Of a DNA stretch of 64,000 bases, positions 12,590-24,559 are shown one piece after another. The translations under genes and the position numbers were made by a program. This DNA is from Brachynemurus nebulosus. Taxonomy: Eukaryota > Arthropoda > Insecta > Neuroptera > Myrmeleontidae. The notes below the pieces were generated by a model, which had not been told where the DNA came from, searched no databases, and worked only from the letters and a program-made list of their open reading frames with translations. Positions within the stretch are counted from its first letter, which is position 1. Every line of letters begins with the position of its first letter. Where the stretch lies: positions 31,116,108-31,180,107 of the forward strand of contig JAPWDM010000005.1 in assembly GCA_035578155.1 (NCBI GenBank). The letters run 5' to 3'.

Positions 12590-12860
12590 GTTAAGAATGC
12601 CTTATTGAAGCTCCTCCCAAAGTAACTAAAAATCGGATCTTTATTCAAGGTGAGTGACAAATGATAATTCTAATCGTTACATGTCCAGGTAATCAAATTT
12701 GAATGAAATGTGGTACTCTCTGTCGGTTAGTAACAAATTTCAGGAAGTAGAATAGCATAAAATATATTTTTACAATTAACTGTAACATCTGAGATAAGAA
12801 TACGTTTAATTAACAGGAAACTTTAGTGGCTGAACGAAATACGTTCCCAAAAAACGAACT
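12590..12860 (+). mobile_element. Dispersed family A, copy 1
   Basis: One of at least five related segments in the window. Diagnostic text in order is CCCAAAGTAACTAAAAATCGGAT, ATCAAATTTGAATGAAATG, TACTCTCTGTCGGTTAGTAA, TAGAATAGCATAAAA and TTTAATTAACAGGAA. Other copies are at 15,655, 32,820 and 39,070 (plus strand) and 56,600 (minus strand). No inverted ends or ORF are seen. It may be a fragment of a longer retroelement or Helitron-like repeat. The text just upstream at 12,391 (GGTGGCCATAAAAATTGC) looks like a Tc1-type terminus without a partner. Confidence 0.6.
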
Positions 12861-13609
12861 TGGACAATTTTAAAATAGTTCCCGGCACGTCCACCATTAA
12901 ATTAAGTAAATTTCTATGTTTCAACTTTACTTGAGTGTTCATTGGTTTATTCTTGTAAAAACTCATTAATTATTTATTTATTTTCGAAATTACATTTTTG
13001 CGTAATTGGCAGGAAATTAAAAAAAGTTATTTTCATTAAAAACCTATAATCAAAATTCAATGATACTAATAATAAATAATTATTTTTATTTTCTAAAACA
13101 ATAAATTACTATTTATTTATACATATAAAACTAGACTTCCTGTATTTTTACCTTATATGGAACTTGACTGAACTTGGTACACTTGTAGTTCAACAAAAAA
13201 TAGGGTATTTCAAGTAACAAAAAACACTGAGGTCTTGCGTGAGGTATTACGATGATTACCAAGATACATATATTGTATTGTTTTTCTGTTTTAAAATAAA
13301 TTTCATTGAACTTCTACTCAGGGTTCATGAGTAGAATTCAAAATAAGAAAAACCGAGTGGGCATAAAAGCAAAATAAAAAGATATGGAACAAGATGAAAT
13401 AGAAAAAAAGAAATAGCAGGCATCAGACATTTCTGTTCAACTTGGTACAGAATATATGCCTCCGACTGCCGTTCTTTTTTTCTTTTTTTGTCTCGTCTTG
13501 GTTCATATCTATTTCGCTTTTTAAGGAATTAGTGTTTTTGATGCTATTAATTTACTTCTTATTTAGGTCTTTTTAGGAATTTTCAAAAATTTCTTCTTAG
13601 TGCTCACCT
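12861..13609. other. No feature seen
   Basis: AT-rich. AACTTGGTACA occurs twice (about 13,169 and 13,440) without further extended similarity. Confidence 0.4.
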
Positions 13610-13860
13610 ATATTACATATGGAACATCTGTGCAAAATTTCAGGTTTCTAAATCCAACAGCTCTCTATATAAATTTTCAATTACTTTATTACTAGTACCT
13701 TATTTTACTTCATTAAGGGATGAATTTTTTACAACTCACATATCCTGTAGCACTTTCAAGATTATGACAAATCCAACGACACCTCCTTTATGAAAATTCA
13801 TTAAGCCGTTTAGGCTGCAGACTGCGCCATAGAAACAGACATACTTACATACAACAGTAT
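13610..13860 (+). repeat. Possible retroelement 3-prime remnant
   Basis: The text AAATTTCAGGTTTCTAAATC, then AAAATTCATTAAGCCGTTTAGG, and then CAGACATACTTACATACAAC follows the order seen in 3-prime parts of many insect repeats: a 'gaaatttcat', a 'cgttTAGc' and an 'acagacatac' section. No coding part remains. Assignment to LINE or Helitron is not possible from this alone. Confidence 0.4.
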
Positions 13861-15160
13861 AAACTTCCTTCTGGAGCAATCGGGTAAAAATATTGAAAAA
13901 AACGAATCTTCTGTGTTCAAATATCTTTTATATAGTACATTTACCGAAAATACCCTTTGATAAATATAATAAATACTTGCTTACAAAGCATGAAACATTT
14001 ATTAGATGTATTTTATTGTGATTATATATTTTTATACGGCAGTACCGAGTATGTAGTGGAAACCACGCATAAGGTGCATTAAGGCGTTTTTTCCTCCCGT
14101 ACATTCTTTGGTCGGTCATTATCGAAACATAGAATCAAATTTACTTATCTCTAATAATAGATCTAAAAGTACAGTTAAACATCAAAAGTGTTGAATTAGG
14201 ATTTTGTTGACTATTATTTTTGCGATTTATCACTTTTCACAACTGATTGTATTTACATATATGTATATGGAGTCTAGTTTATGATTCATATAATAATAAT
14301 GTGTAAAGAATCACAGAGTTTACTCGTTTTGAGTAGTAAAACTTGCTCTTGTGGCGTTTTGTTAATATATGGAACATGTTTGTTGTAATTTGAAAAAATC
14401 GAATGTATATATTTTTAACACGTACCGAGAAGAATCACTAATAATAACTACTTCAATACCAAGAATTAATTGCATTTGAAAGTCGATTAGCAAAATACGG
14501 TATTTTATACATATGTATGTAATAAACTTTTTCCCATATACATAAAACAGTTAAAAAAATACATTTTTTTATTTTACACAACTAGAGAAGAAAATCAGGA
14601 CACAAAAGTCACCAACAAAGAATTTTTAATTGATTTAATTACTAGGTGTGGTGAATAAGGGTAAATATTTGGAGTGAAATCAGCTACGGATAAGCTTCCT
14701 GATTAATTTTGCAACTTTAATTTGGACAAAAATCAAGGGCGCAGCAACAAAAAGTTGACAGTATATTTGAATCAGAAATATTAATATTAGTAATAATTTT
14801 GTATCAGTTTTTCCTACGTGGTAAGGAAGCAGTGATGATTCAAACTTTAAGGCTAATCTCCTAAACACAAATAAAAGATATTAAACAACGCATTTATACC
14901 AATGTGATTCATAAAATCATGAATATTCTTCTAAATAAGATAATCTCTCAATTATCTTTTGTCATTATGATTGCTATATTGTTTATAAACAAACTGCATT
15001 CTCAATTTTAAATTCAAATTTTAATTTTATATGCAAATCATATAGGTAGGTATTAATATTAGAACTACAGCTGAGGACAAAATATTTAAGAATTCGTTGG
15101 GCTGTAAAAAATGTATTCTAATATAGTTTGTTTAGTGACAAAATTCTTTTATGTAATACT
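13861..15160. other. No gene; one possible Tc1-like end
   Basis: At about 15,063 the text ACTACAGCTGAGGACAAAAT resembles a Tc1/mariner-type terminus, but I found no matching inverted end. The rest is AT-rich and unrecognised. Confidence 0.35.
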
Positions 15161-15654
15161 AGCTGACCCGTGCCAATATTTTGTGCAATATAATTATCTG
15201 CCTAATATAAAATGGACTATGGTTAAACAGATTATCAACAGGCGGTGCTTATACATTCTTTAAACAATGTAAATAACTCGAATCGACAGCTGTAATCTTC
15301 AAAATGATGTTTCAATCATACTGATGAAAACAAAATATTTTTTTTTTTTTATATGGGAAAACTAGAATTAAATTTTTCCGTCTGTGTTTTTCTTGACAGT
15401 TATTTTGTCGCAAGCTGTATATATGTGCACATTAGTTTATGGTGATTTTGTGCTTAAATATGCAAACATTATTAACACCGTAATTAAATAAAAGCAAGAA
15501 AAAATTTGTAAAAGTCATGCAAGGATGCAGTATCTTGTTTTGCTATTAAACTGAATCTTACATTAAGTTGATTCTCATCTTGATATTATCTTACTCTGTT
15601 GTCTTTTAATTAGCTGCTAGATATGTAAAATTTAAGAAACAAGAAAGATAAGAA

Positions 15655-15845
15655 TGACTTAAAGTATTTCCTAAAGTAAGTAAGTAGCTAAAAATCGGAT
15701 TTTCTTTCGACACTATACAATTTGAAAATTTTTATACAATGAATAAAATTGCGACATGTTTTAAATAATTACAATTGAAATAAAATGCAGTACTCTCTCT
15801 TTGGTTAGTAACACGAAATAGAATAGCATAAAAGAGGCGTTATAA
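15655..15845 (+). mobile_element. Dispersed family A, copy 2
   Basis: Shares AGAATGACTTAAAGT, CTAAAAATCGGAT, AGTACTCTCTCTTTGGTTAG and AGAATAGCATAAAA with the copies at 12,590 and 32,820. It has an internal deletion compared with copy 3. Confidence 0.6.
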
Positions 15846-16599
15846 TTTAATAATTTTCAAAATTTAATTCACCAACTATGTATACGTGCTAGATGTTGCA
15901 TTTTATTTCGAAAGAATTTCAAATGCTTATAACTTTACGTGTCATAAATTTAATGCACGTAACATTAATACATAATATGTATTATTGTGTATATAGAAAA
16001 ATATTCAACTCCAGAGAGCGTTTATTTCTTCAACATTTGCTACGTTGAATTGAATTAGTTCACGTATGTAGTCTCTAACGACTTTATTTCATAATAAAAC
16101 TAATGTACCATCACCAACGAGTGACTACAACAAACGAACAACACGGCATGTAGGTACATTGTGATTTCGGAATTCACTATTATTATGTGTGTTGTGATAT
16201 TACGTTATGTACAATACGTTAACAAAAGTGTTGAATCAGAGTGTTATCACTTCTTTCAAAACGAATAATGGATTACGGAAGTAGTTCATTATTTTTTGTA
16301 CGTTGTAAAATAGTTGCCCAACTATCAAAAAAATTTCTACTAATCCAAGAGAGTGTACTACATTTCATTCAAAAAGTTACTTATTTAAGCTGTATATGGC
16401 AACATTTATGATTAGTCCATCAGTTTAGTAATTATCCAACTTTTTATTATTGAAAAGTAAGTTTTTTAACATCATATTTTATCAAGCATTTAATTAATTA
16501 GAATTTAAGAATGTATATTTCGTTGTTTTACTGAAAATGAGTTTTGTTATTAATTTAGGTATATTTCAAAAGTACTGTATAAAATTTTAGGTTGGAATT

Positions 16600-17215
16600 C
16601 CGTACTATGTTTGCTACAGCAACATGCGGCATCTATCCCAAGAAAAAGGAGAGATGCCGCATTTAAAGTTGGTATAGATGCCGCATCATATTACATGTTA
16701 AAAACATAGACTTGTATACCTTAATTGTGCAATTTTTTTTTGGACTGTAAATTATGCCACGTAAATATAAAAGATCCATTAATGCATCAGGCAGAGCCCT
16801 CATATTAGTGAAGATAACGAAAATAATGATGATTGCCTGTGTATTGAATGTTTTGAAAAGTACTCAGAAACAAAGAAAAGATTGACTGCTTAAGATGTAT
16901 AAAGTGCCAAAAATGGTTACATATGGCATGCATCATGTATGGAGATGTGTGTAAAATACAAAATTTTTAATATAAACTATGCGGCGTTTGTCCTTCTTTG
17001 ATGCGGCATCTCTCCCCTAGGTGTGGGAGAGACGCCACTTTGCAGGCTCTACAAAAATATTAATTATGAATTCTTTATAACTCAAAATTTAAAATTATTT
17101 ATAAATAATTTTAAAGAACAATGTTTACCTTTATTGTGTACCAAATTTCAAATCAATTAAAGGCATACTTTAAGAATTATTAAGTGTTTTCCCGGCATCT
17201 CTCCCGCATTCACCC
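16600..17215 (+). mobile_element. Remnant of a transposon with GCGGCATCT repeats
   Basis: The sequence GCGGCATCT or a close variant appears seven times: forward near 16,624, 16,981, 17,002 and 17,193, and reversed near 16,653, 16,676 and 17,025. It is usually joined to CTCCC (GCGGCATCTCTCCC). The last copy is followed by GCATTCACCC and then TA, which could be the outer right terminus with a TA target. A broken zinc-finger coding fragment lies inside. The arrangement suggests a DNA transposon whose repeated termini or subterminal sites survive while most of the transposase is lost. No left terminus was identified. Confidence 0.5.
16797..16976 (+). pseudogene. Transposase C-terminal zinc-finger fragment, frameshifted
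   Basis: Read in frame from 16,797, the text gives an acidic linker and then CLCIECFEKYSE. After a one-base frameshift near 16,875-16,883 it continues CIKCQKWLHMAC and stops at about 16,975. The pattern Cys-x2-Cys, Cys-x2-Cys, Trp-x-His-x3-Cys is a small treble-clef or PHD-like zinc finger. Such fingers occur at the C terminus of some DDE transposases (pogo/Tigger- or piggyBac-like), which are abundant in aphids and relatives. No DDE catalytic core is present upstream, so this is a dead fragment. The family assignment is inference; the Cys/His spacing is directly visible. Confidence 0.55.
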
Positions 17216-17525
17216 TAATTATATAGATACAGGTGCAGCGGTTTCATTCATTGTATGAAAATCTTAGAATTCTATAAATTGTGCTTGCTCAATGGATTTG
17301 CTCCATTTGTGTTTTTATTAATTTGTTTAAAAAAAGTATATTTTTGAACTGTTAAAACATATTATCAACTATAGCTTCGCCTGTGTGGTGTTTGAAATTA
17401 TGACATCAAATCAGTACGTATAGAATATACTTGCATTGTGTCACTATTTTCTCGGGATAAAAAATAGCCTATAACATTCTCTGTTCCCTAAGCGACTTTC
17501 ACATTTATAATATTAGTTTGGATTA

Positions 17526-18320
17526 GGATACAACTAATTTATCGCTTTCCTTGAATAAAGATATCTAATTCTTAGTTTGTCTAGGAAACATTTTAAGTAA
17601 TACTTAACTTATTTTCCTCCTTTCTTTTATTTTTATGTTTAATATGTAGCAAGTTAAAAGACAACAAAATAAGAGAATATGATATAAGATAAGAGTCACT
17701 TTAATATACATATAAGAATCAGTTTAATAGTAAATTCAGAATAAGTTGATTTTTGATTTCTCATTTTTTTTTTTTTTTAAAAACATACGTATACCTATAT
17801 ATTCCAAAATTCACTTAGGAAACAAAATTTAGAAAACACGGTTGAAAACTGAAGTTGACATTCTAACGAATACCTTTTAGATGTTCCAGTAACATTTACA
17901 TTTATATTCTCTACTGCAGTTGTAACAAACAACACCTGAAGCGACATTTTTTTGAGATATTCGTTTTGCACATATCTAAAAATCTTATACCATTCGATAT
18001 ACAGGTATAACTTATATATTTAAATGTCGTAACGCAGTATACTGGTCGATGTTATAACACAACGCTATAACGTTAAATGTCATCTTTTTAAAATGATATT
18101 TTATTATGTTTCCTTTGAAATTTCCTGCCACTCTTTTTTTATCGGTAATAAACATTTTCCGTTATTATGATTAATTGACTCCTGTCTGTATTCAACTACA
18201 AATAGATTTATTTTTAATAGAAAAATGACGTACGGTTGCTTAGAATAATATGTTGGGTTCACATTATTTCACACCTAGTAGATTGAATCTAAAATAAAAA
18301 CAAAACAGAAACTGTTTTTG
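17526..18320. other. No feature seen
   Basis: AT-rich, no recognised repeat. Confidence 0.45.
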
Positions 18321-18376
18321 TTTTTGTTTTGTTTTTGTTGATGTTTTGTTTTGTTTTTGTTTTGTTTTTGTTTTTA
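18321..18376 (+). repeat. (TTTTTG/TTTTG)n simple repeat
   Basis: About ten TTTTG or TTTTTG units with one GATG interruption. It is preceded by the near-complementary AAAACAAAACAGAAAC, giving a short foldback. Confidence 0.9.
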
Positions 18377-18717
18377 GGTACTTGTAATAGTTTTAGAAAA
18401 GAATTCAAAATAATATATTGATAAGAAATTTTCTAATGAAGGAATATTTGGTCTATAATTTTACGGTTCAGAAATTTCACAAGTGCGTATTGATGCACAC
18501 ATTAACACTTTTGTATCGTGAGCTACATATTAGTTCTGCATGGTTTAGAAAAAAAAAAGTTCTTGGGTCAATGATCATTCTAATATTAGTGTTATACACT
18601 GTTACGATTAACTGGTATAAATAAAATCTTCAATAAGCATTATTTCTTGATAGCAATAGAAGAAGATCGATATATTTTTTACGGTTTACCCTTAGGTCTC
18701 ATTGTCAGTACCATATG

Positions 18718-18793
18718 ATTGTTTTAAAACTGGTCATATATCATTTAGGATTAGTGCTATCCAGCACTAATCCCTTTTCGTGTTTTGAAACAA
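18718..18793. repeat. Short hairpin element
   Basis: A perfect 11-bp inverted repeat, GGATTAGTGCT/AGCACTAATCC, has only ATCC as loop (18,748-18,773). An outer pair, ATTGTTTTAAAAC against GTTTTGAAACAAT, brackets it. It could be a tiny foldback MITE or a transcription-terminator-like hairpin. No neighbouring gene supports the latter. Confidence 0.6.
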
Positions 18794-19362
18794 TTTATTT
18801 AGCTTAATAAAAAAAATCCACAATTAATTATCACTGAATCCCCCCGTAATCTAAATATATTATCTCACTATTTGAATACACCCTTCCGTAGAGACCTCCA
18901 CCCTCTAATAAGTATTTTATAGTCTTTATATTATCCTGTAAATAACTAAACATGAAAGATATTACATATTATCAATTCTTTAAATAACAATAATTTTTTT
19001 TATACTATATTTTGTACAACCCTTGTACTTTTTTTAAAGGGTGTATAGTATATACAACCTGATTTGTTTATTTAGCAGAAAGTGTATGGTATTAATTTGA
19101 GATTGGGATGGCTATTTTTCATAAAACAACTTCATTAGTTAGGGTACATTGAATGAAAAATTAGATGTAGACATCATACAATAGAATCGTAATTATTAAT
19201 GTATGTAATCCGAGTACAGTTGAGGGTGGAAATAAGTTAACAAATAAATTGTTACTTGAACACACGACTTGAATACATAGATAAAACTCTTTTCTCTACT
19301 TATCTTCTGACAACATTATTCTGGTGGAAACGCTGAAAATTATATTTGGATGACACTTATAC
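18794..19362. other. No feature seen
   Basis: AT-rich sequence without a recognised repeat or gene. Confidence 0.45.
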
Positions 19363-19366
19363 TTAA

Positions 19367-20184
19367 GGCAGTTGGTCGATAAAACGATTTTTTTAAAGTA
19401 TTTTAACGAAACTTCTCTGGATATTTATTTAATTCAATACGAATAACACGAGCCTATTCCGATTAAAATTGACTACCCCAATTTTGACAAAAACGATATC
19501 AAAGTTTTGTAATTTTAACACGGGCTCTTATGGGAAAACTTTATTTTATTTGAATAAAATAAAAACGTGTCAAAGGAATTTGATAAAAATTTAATACGTT
19601 GTAAAATAGAAAGTTACAAACAATATTTAATAAGAAATAAAAATTACTCACCACGCCGTTTTTGAAATGTTAAAGAAAATTTTTTCGCTGAGCTATACTT
19701 TTGTACCTGACTATCTCGGGGCAACTACGTTAAAGAAATATCTAAAAGATTTCTTTTTAAAAAAAATTGTTTAGAAATATATCATCTTAGCTTCTAGCCC
19801 GGAATATAACCCTTTAACGTAGTTGCTCTGAGATAGTCAGGTACAAAAGTATAGGTATCTCAAGAAAAAAATTTTCTTTTATAAAAAATTAAATAATGTA
19901 TTAATATTTTTCAGTGATTAAATTTGTATACCACTTGATTTTTTTTTCCGCGCGGTTATGTTGTAGCAATATAAAAATATTGTTGCAAAAGCGTTGTAAA
20001 AACCTTGCAAAATGATGTTTATAAATTATATTTCAAAAACGGCGTGGTATCTAATTTTTATTTGTCATTAACTATGGTTTGTAACTTTGTATTTTATAAT
20101 ATGTAATAATTTTTATATTTTATAATGTAATTTTTTTGTCGGCAAGGGCTCGTATTATTGGTATTGTTTTATCGACCAACTACC
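19367..20184. mobile_element. Head-to-head pair of TTAA-flanked MITEs
   Basis: The outer ends are GGCAGTTGGTCGATAAAAC and, reversed, GGTAGTTGGTCGATAAAAC. Each is preceded by TTAA (19,363-19,366; 20,185-20,188). Two related arms (19,367-19,729 and 19,818-20,184) face each other. Their inner ends, CGTAGTTGC-type, also abut TTAA (19,730-19,733; 19,814-19,817), leaving an 80-bp spacer. Each arm is therefore itself a TTAA-flanked unit with short ends resembling [CG]GTAGTTG. The arms carry complementary deletions relative to the single unit at 29.9 kb. TTAA targets suggest a piggyBac-type transposase. Non-coding. Confidence 0.8.
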
Positions 20185-20188
20185 TTAA

Positions 20189-21057
20189 CAGTCATATAGT
20201 ACCTAATGTTTTGTAAATTAAAACAATTAAATGTACATTACTACAAAATTCACAGTTATGAGAACAATATAATTTATGAAAACAAAATTCTTTTGTAATT
20301 TAATGGCACACAAAATACACGGAATTCACTAATCAAAATTAGTAGAACTTACGCAACATCCGGTCATCTAATAAATGTATAGAATAATTTTTTTTTGTCT
20401 TTAATGATTAAATCTATACTTGATACACAAGCACATCTGATACTAAACATAAACACAAAAAAATGTTAAAAAACCATAAAATCTGATATAAAAATTCATT
20501 ATGTAATTTAGATTCAAAAAAAAAAAACTTGAAAGTGTTTTTTGTAAATATTATGTTGTTTGAACAGTTATAATCGAAAAGCGAAAGTTGCGATTAAAAA
20601 CGAGCCCGCCAGAGTGAATAAGTAGATACCAATTACCTAATTTTTTGAGAAAATAAAAGAACCAAACATATTTATGTTTTTAATCTTAGATACCAGTTTT
20701 TGATTATGAATTTATAACGACAAATAGGTGGTTTCAAGTACAGCCGGTTCGGCCCGACGGGTCTTTCTTTACTAGTTAATTTGCACCGGTGATTTATAAA
20801 TATGTATAATTAAATAAAAAAAACAGTAGTAAAGGCCTATTCACACTGTCACACTTTTACCGCAATGGTAATAATATTGAGAGTGTTGAAAAGTGTACGA
20901 GAAGGGATTATGTATAATAGACTGAGGTTTGACTTTAGCGATAATAAATCAATTTAGAAAGATAATAATGTAGATGGTGTCTGTTATAGACAAAAAGTAT
21001 ATGTACTTAAAGTTAAAAAAATGTCCATAAATGAATGACTTCACAGAAGCCCTGTTT
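20189..21057. other. No gene recognised
   Basis: AT-rich. AAAGGCCTATTCACACTGTC near 20,833 looks like a MITE terminus, but no inverted partner was found. Confidence 0.4.
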
Positions 21058-21750
21058 GCGTAATTTTGATAAAAATAAAAAAAAAAAAAAACGATCTCGA
21101 AAATATATAATTAATTTGTTTCCTGTTTCATCATTCAATCATTTTATTTACAGTTTTTAAACCATCGAAAAATTTTAGTGAACATGATGACGTCATTAAA
21201 TTTAAAAATTTTTTTTCTCCATCCAGCTCGTTATGAAAGTGATTTGAATTTGCATTTTGCTACCAAAATGGCGAAATTTCTTTTATGACTACCTAATTCG
21301 ATACACAAGGTCTTTTCCTAGTGGTTCTATACATACGTAATTTCAAGCGCGTATACAAGGGGGGGGGGCGGTCAAGGTGTCATGACCTCCCCCCGAGAAT
21401 TAAAAATATACACTAGACATTATTTAATTTTAAACACTATATCGTTAAATTAACCAGATGACGTTTTTTCTTTTTTGGGTCGTCAACGGTATAGAAGTTC
21501 AATTTATTATTATTTTTTTTTTTTTTTGTTAATTTTATCGCAAAAATTTTTTTAGTCCTATTTATTTTCCGCTTGAACACCCCCCACCCCCAAGAAGCTT
21601 GGCTGTATACGATCCTGCGTAATTTTGGTAAAAATTAAAACAATGACCTTAGAAACGTATTATTTGTTCCTAATTTCATCATTCAGTCAATTTTATTTGC
21701 GGTTTTTAAGATAGTGAAAAAATTTAGTAATCTAGATGGCTCAGCATTTT
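21058..21750 (+). repeat. Family D, copies 3-4, with a GC-skewed insertion
   Basis: Copies of the unit at the window start begin near 21,058 and 21,612 (GCGTAATTTTGGTAAAAATTA-like text). They are separated by a segment holding a nine-G run at 21,361, CATGACCTCCCCCC and ACACCCCCCACCCCC. The flanks of that segment (GTATACAA and GTATACGA) agree at 7 of 8 bases, so it may be a separate hAT-size insertion. Its ends are not convincing inverted repeats. Confidence 0.5.
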
Positions 21751-22779
21751 TGCAGATTCTTACCTTTGAATGGTTTGAACGTGCCTTTCAAGTGGTCATT
21801 ATTTAAATTTAATAATTATTATCTGTCAAAATTTGACAATATTATTACGTTTGTTACAATCAAAAAAGAAAAAAGTTACGTAATATACAAATGAAAAATA
21901 AAATTTACACACGCATATATAAATTTTAATTATGGCCTTTTATCTTTTGCTTCTGACTTTTAATGAGTGATATCGGATATGAAATTAAACAATAATTAAA
22001 AGTACTTTTAAATTTTAAATTGCTGTAGCTTTTTATAAGCCTAAGATTTATATAATTTATTAAAATTTCAAGGGAGTCTTCCTCGGCTTTTTCTAAAGAA
22101 ATTAAAAAGATTTTATCATAGAATTTATCACCACCAGTTTTTTCACACCCACAGACATATTTCCAGATAAATGTTGAATTTAATTATTTATTCAGATAGA
22201 AAAAACTTGTACTATGTAATTATAATTGTGAAAACATAATTCAAATATGGTAAAAATGTAATTGAACAAATTATTAATTGCAATAAACACAAGTTAATTA
22301 ATAATTAATAAAACATAAATTAATGTCAAAATTAATACATACGTTTTAATTATTTTCTATGATGTTAATGAATTTTTTTATTTGTTTTTATTGAGAATTC
22401 TGTAACAAAAAGAAAATATTGTTAAAATAAAATATAACAAAAAAAAAAAAAAAATTGTTGAATCATTCATTTTCTTGTGATTGTCGTTTAATAAAGGAAA
22501 TGATCCTTGTTTTTCGGATTAAACCACTCAGTCTTAAAAAATTTTTAAAGATTAGAATTTTTTGGTTGTAATTAGGCTTGGTTTCAAAGTTAGAAGTTCT
22601 TGGTTCGTATAAAGAATTTTTAAACCAATATAGCAAAATTCCTTCAAGAAATTTAACTTTTTTCCCGGATATAATTTTTCTATCATCTTTACAGTTCAAA
22701 TTTTGCCAAAAATTAAAAAAGTATGTAAGTATCAAAAATCTACAAGTAGTTTCGCAACTTATTAGTCGAATTTTCTCCG
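21751..22779. other. No feature seen
   Basis: AT-rich. Overlapping frames on both strands at 22.46-22.83 kb have no recognisable domains and look random. Confidence 0.45.
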
Positions 22780-22886
22780 AAAAATTAGACTTATACAGTC
22801 TATACGATAAGAGCTGCGAGAGGCGAGAGTAGGGGCGCTATCCGTTTTCGGACCCGTAGAACACGAATATGTAGAAAAAAAAAATG

Positions 22887-22965
<79 letters not shown>

Positions 22966-23288
22966 CCCGCCACCTTTTAATTTGTGTAGGGCCCCCCTAT
23001 GGAAGTTAAGAGATGAAATTTGGTAAATGGGGCTCATTTTCGAGGCACCTCATACTATCAAAGTGGGGTCAAATTTTGGGCAAATTTTTTTTCTGACCCG
23101 ACCTTTAAGGGGGTGGTGGGGGGCGGAAAAGCAATAAAACTTTTCCAAACCGGTTTTAAATAATGTTTCGGTCAATTATCTACAACATATCCAAAATTCA
23201 GCTTCCTAGGATGATATGGTGGGAGTAGAGGGGGGAAAAACGATTTTCGCTGGATCTAACAGGCCCCCAGCCCCCCAGAATTAACGTA
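22780..23288. repeat. Unknown repeat preceding the 160-bp array
   Basis: GC-richer text (GGGGCGCTATCCGTTTTCGG) leads into a TA microsatellite. It then continues into text resembling the following tandem units (GAGATGAAATTTGGTAAATG at 23,013). It probably belongs to the same larger repeat as the tandem array. Confidence 0.45.
22891..22962 (+). repeat. (AT)n microsatellite
   Basis: About 36 uninterrupted AT units. Confidence 0.97.
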
Positions 23289-23880
23289 GAGGGTTGAAAT
23301 TTGGTGTGTTGATAAAGTTCGTACCTAGGTTGTGCTTTTTGGAGGTTTTAATATTTTACCTCCACCCACCTCATTTTTAAGCTACAATTTCATGCATTTT
23401 CGACGTTTTCGAAGTTTGTACCACTCGCACAGGTCACCCGAATAAACCTAGAGGGCTGAAATTTTGTATTCGGATTGAGTTAGTATCAAGGGGGTGCCTT
23501 TTGGGGGTCTCGACTTTTAACCCCTACCCCCACCATTTTTATACCCAAAAGAACATGATTTTTCTTGTTTTTTAACAGTTTCGTTCGGGTCAAAATCTCC
23601 CCAAATAAACCTAGAGGGCTGAAATTTGGTGTACAGGTTAAGCTAATAGCCAGACACTGTTTTTTGGAGGTTTCAACTTTTAACCCTTACCCCCACGATT
23701 TTTACGCCAATATTTCCTTTATTTTTTTTGCTTTTTTCTAACACGTCTAGAGACTCCATAAGGAAACCTAGAGGGCTGAAATTTTGTACGTGTATTCAGT
23801 TAGTATCCAGCTAGTACCTTGTAGGGAGTCCGCATCACTTTTCCCCCCACTTCTCCCATTTTTACATCGGAATTGAATGC
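23289..23880 (+). repeat. Tandem array, about 4 x 160 bp
   Basis: GAGGG[CT]TGAAATTTNGTRT marks successive units at 23,289, 23,451, 23,614 and 23,771 (spacings 162, 163, 157). Within each unit there follow an AGTTAGTATC-like stretch, TTTTGGGGGTCTCGACTTTT-like text, a CCCCTACCCCCACC tract and ATTTTTA. The units are diverged, so this is an old minisatellite or the internal array of a larger element. No coding function is seen. Confidence 0.8.
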
Positions 23881-24500
23881 TATTGTTAAATGTGTTTTAA
23901 AAGCATTATGTTTATTCTAAATACAAGTAGGCGAATAGTAATTTTAAAAAATTTAAAAAAAAGTGAACTTACTTTTATGACAAATGAAATACATACATAT
24001 TAAGTAATTTAAAAATGTTATTAAAGTCACTGTTTATTTATAAATTAGGAATTTTGGATTTTTAGTATTTATAAAATAGAAATTTTGGATTTTTTTGGAA
24101 AGAAAAAATATCTTTATAAAGGCCTTCCAGTTTACTATTTAAGGTCCTTTTTTAATTTTTAAAACTAAAACATAAAGGCAATTAGCGGATAAACATGGGC
24201 AGGAATGTCCTCGTACGAATTTTGGCTTTTTTTCTGCTACCTGTTTTCGGCACAAAATTGAAATTTACTGAGATATGATAATTTACTGAGCCCTTAAATA
24301 CTTAAAACCTTTTTTTAAAGCCTCGATCAGCCGAACACTCATCACCAGTTTTGAAACCAACAAAATGACAATTCGGTTGTAGACTTTCAATCACATTTCG
24401 CTTGTAGACATTCAATACCGAAGATGAAGGGGAAAATTCGACTACCGTGATGGGGCCCCGCTGCTCACGGCGTTTTATTTTTATGTGATCAAAATTACGA
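23881..24500. other. No gene recognised
   Basis: AT-rich up to about 24,300. A GC-richer patch (GATGGGGCCCCGCTGCTCACGG near 24,451) remains unassigned. Confidence 0.4.
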
Positions 24501-24559
24501 TTTTTGTAACCTTGGAAAAATTTGTATTCGTAATGTTTTTAATTCAGTCTTTTTCTTTT

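Larger units (their letters stand above)
15161..17525 (+). mobile_element. Candidate interrupted retroelement-type repeat
   Basis: The left text TACTAGCTGACCCGTGCC and the right text GGGATAAAAAATAGCCTAT followed by TTTCACATTTATAATATTAG are the two typical ends of a repeat widespread in insect genomes (often annotated as an RTE-like or Helitron-like tail). Between them, instead of a continuous element, lie a family A copy and a transposase remnant. This suggests one old element broken by later insertions, or two independent fragments. The end recognition is from memory, and the link between the ends is inference. Confidence 0.4.

Noticed and set aside
21359..21605. hAT element around the nine-G run
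   Set aside because: The flanks match at 7 of 8 bases, but the ends do not form convincing inverted repeats; kept only as a remark in the family D entry.
22463..22832. Overlapping frames on both strands as small genes
   Set aside because: Lys/Phe/Ile/Asn-rich composition follows AT-rich sequence; no domain, no splice pattern.
23289..23880. CRISPR array
   Set aside because: Units are about 160 bp, diverged and contiguous, with no short identical repeats separated by unique spacers. The DNA is eukaryotic.
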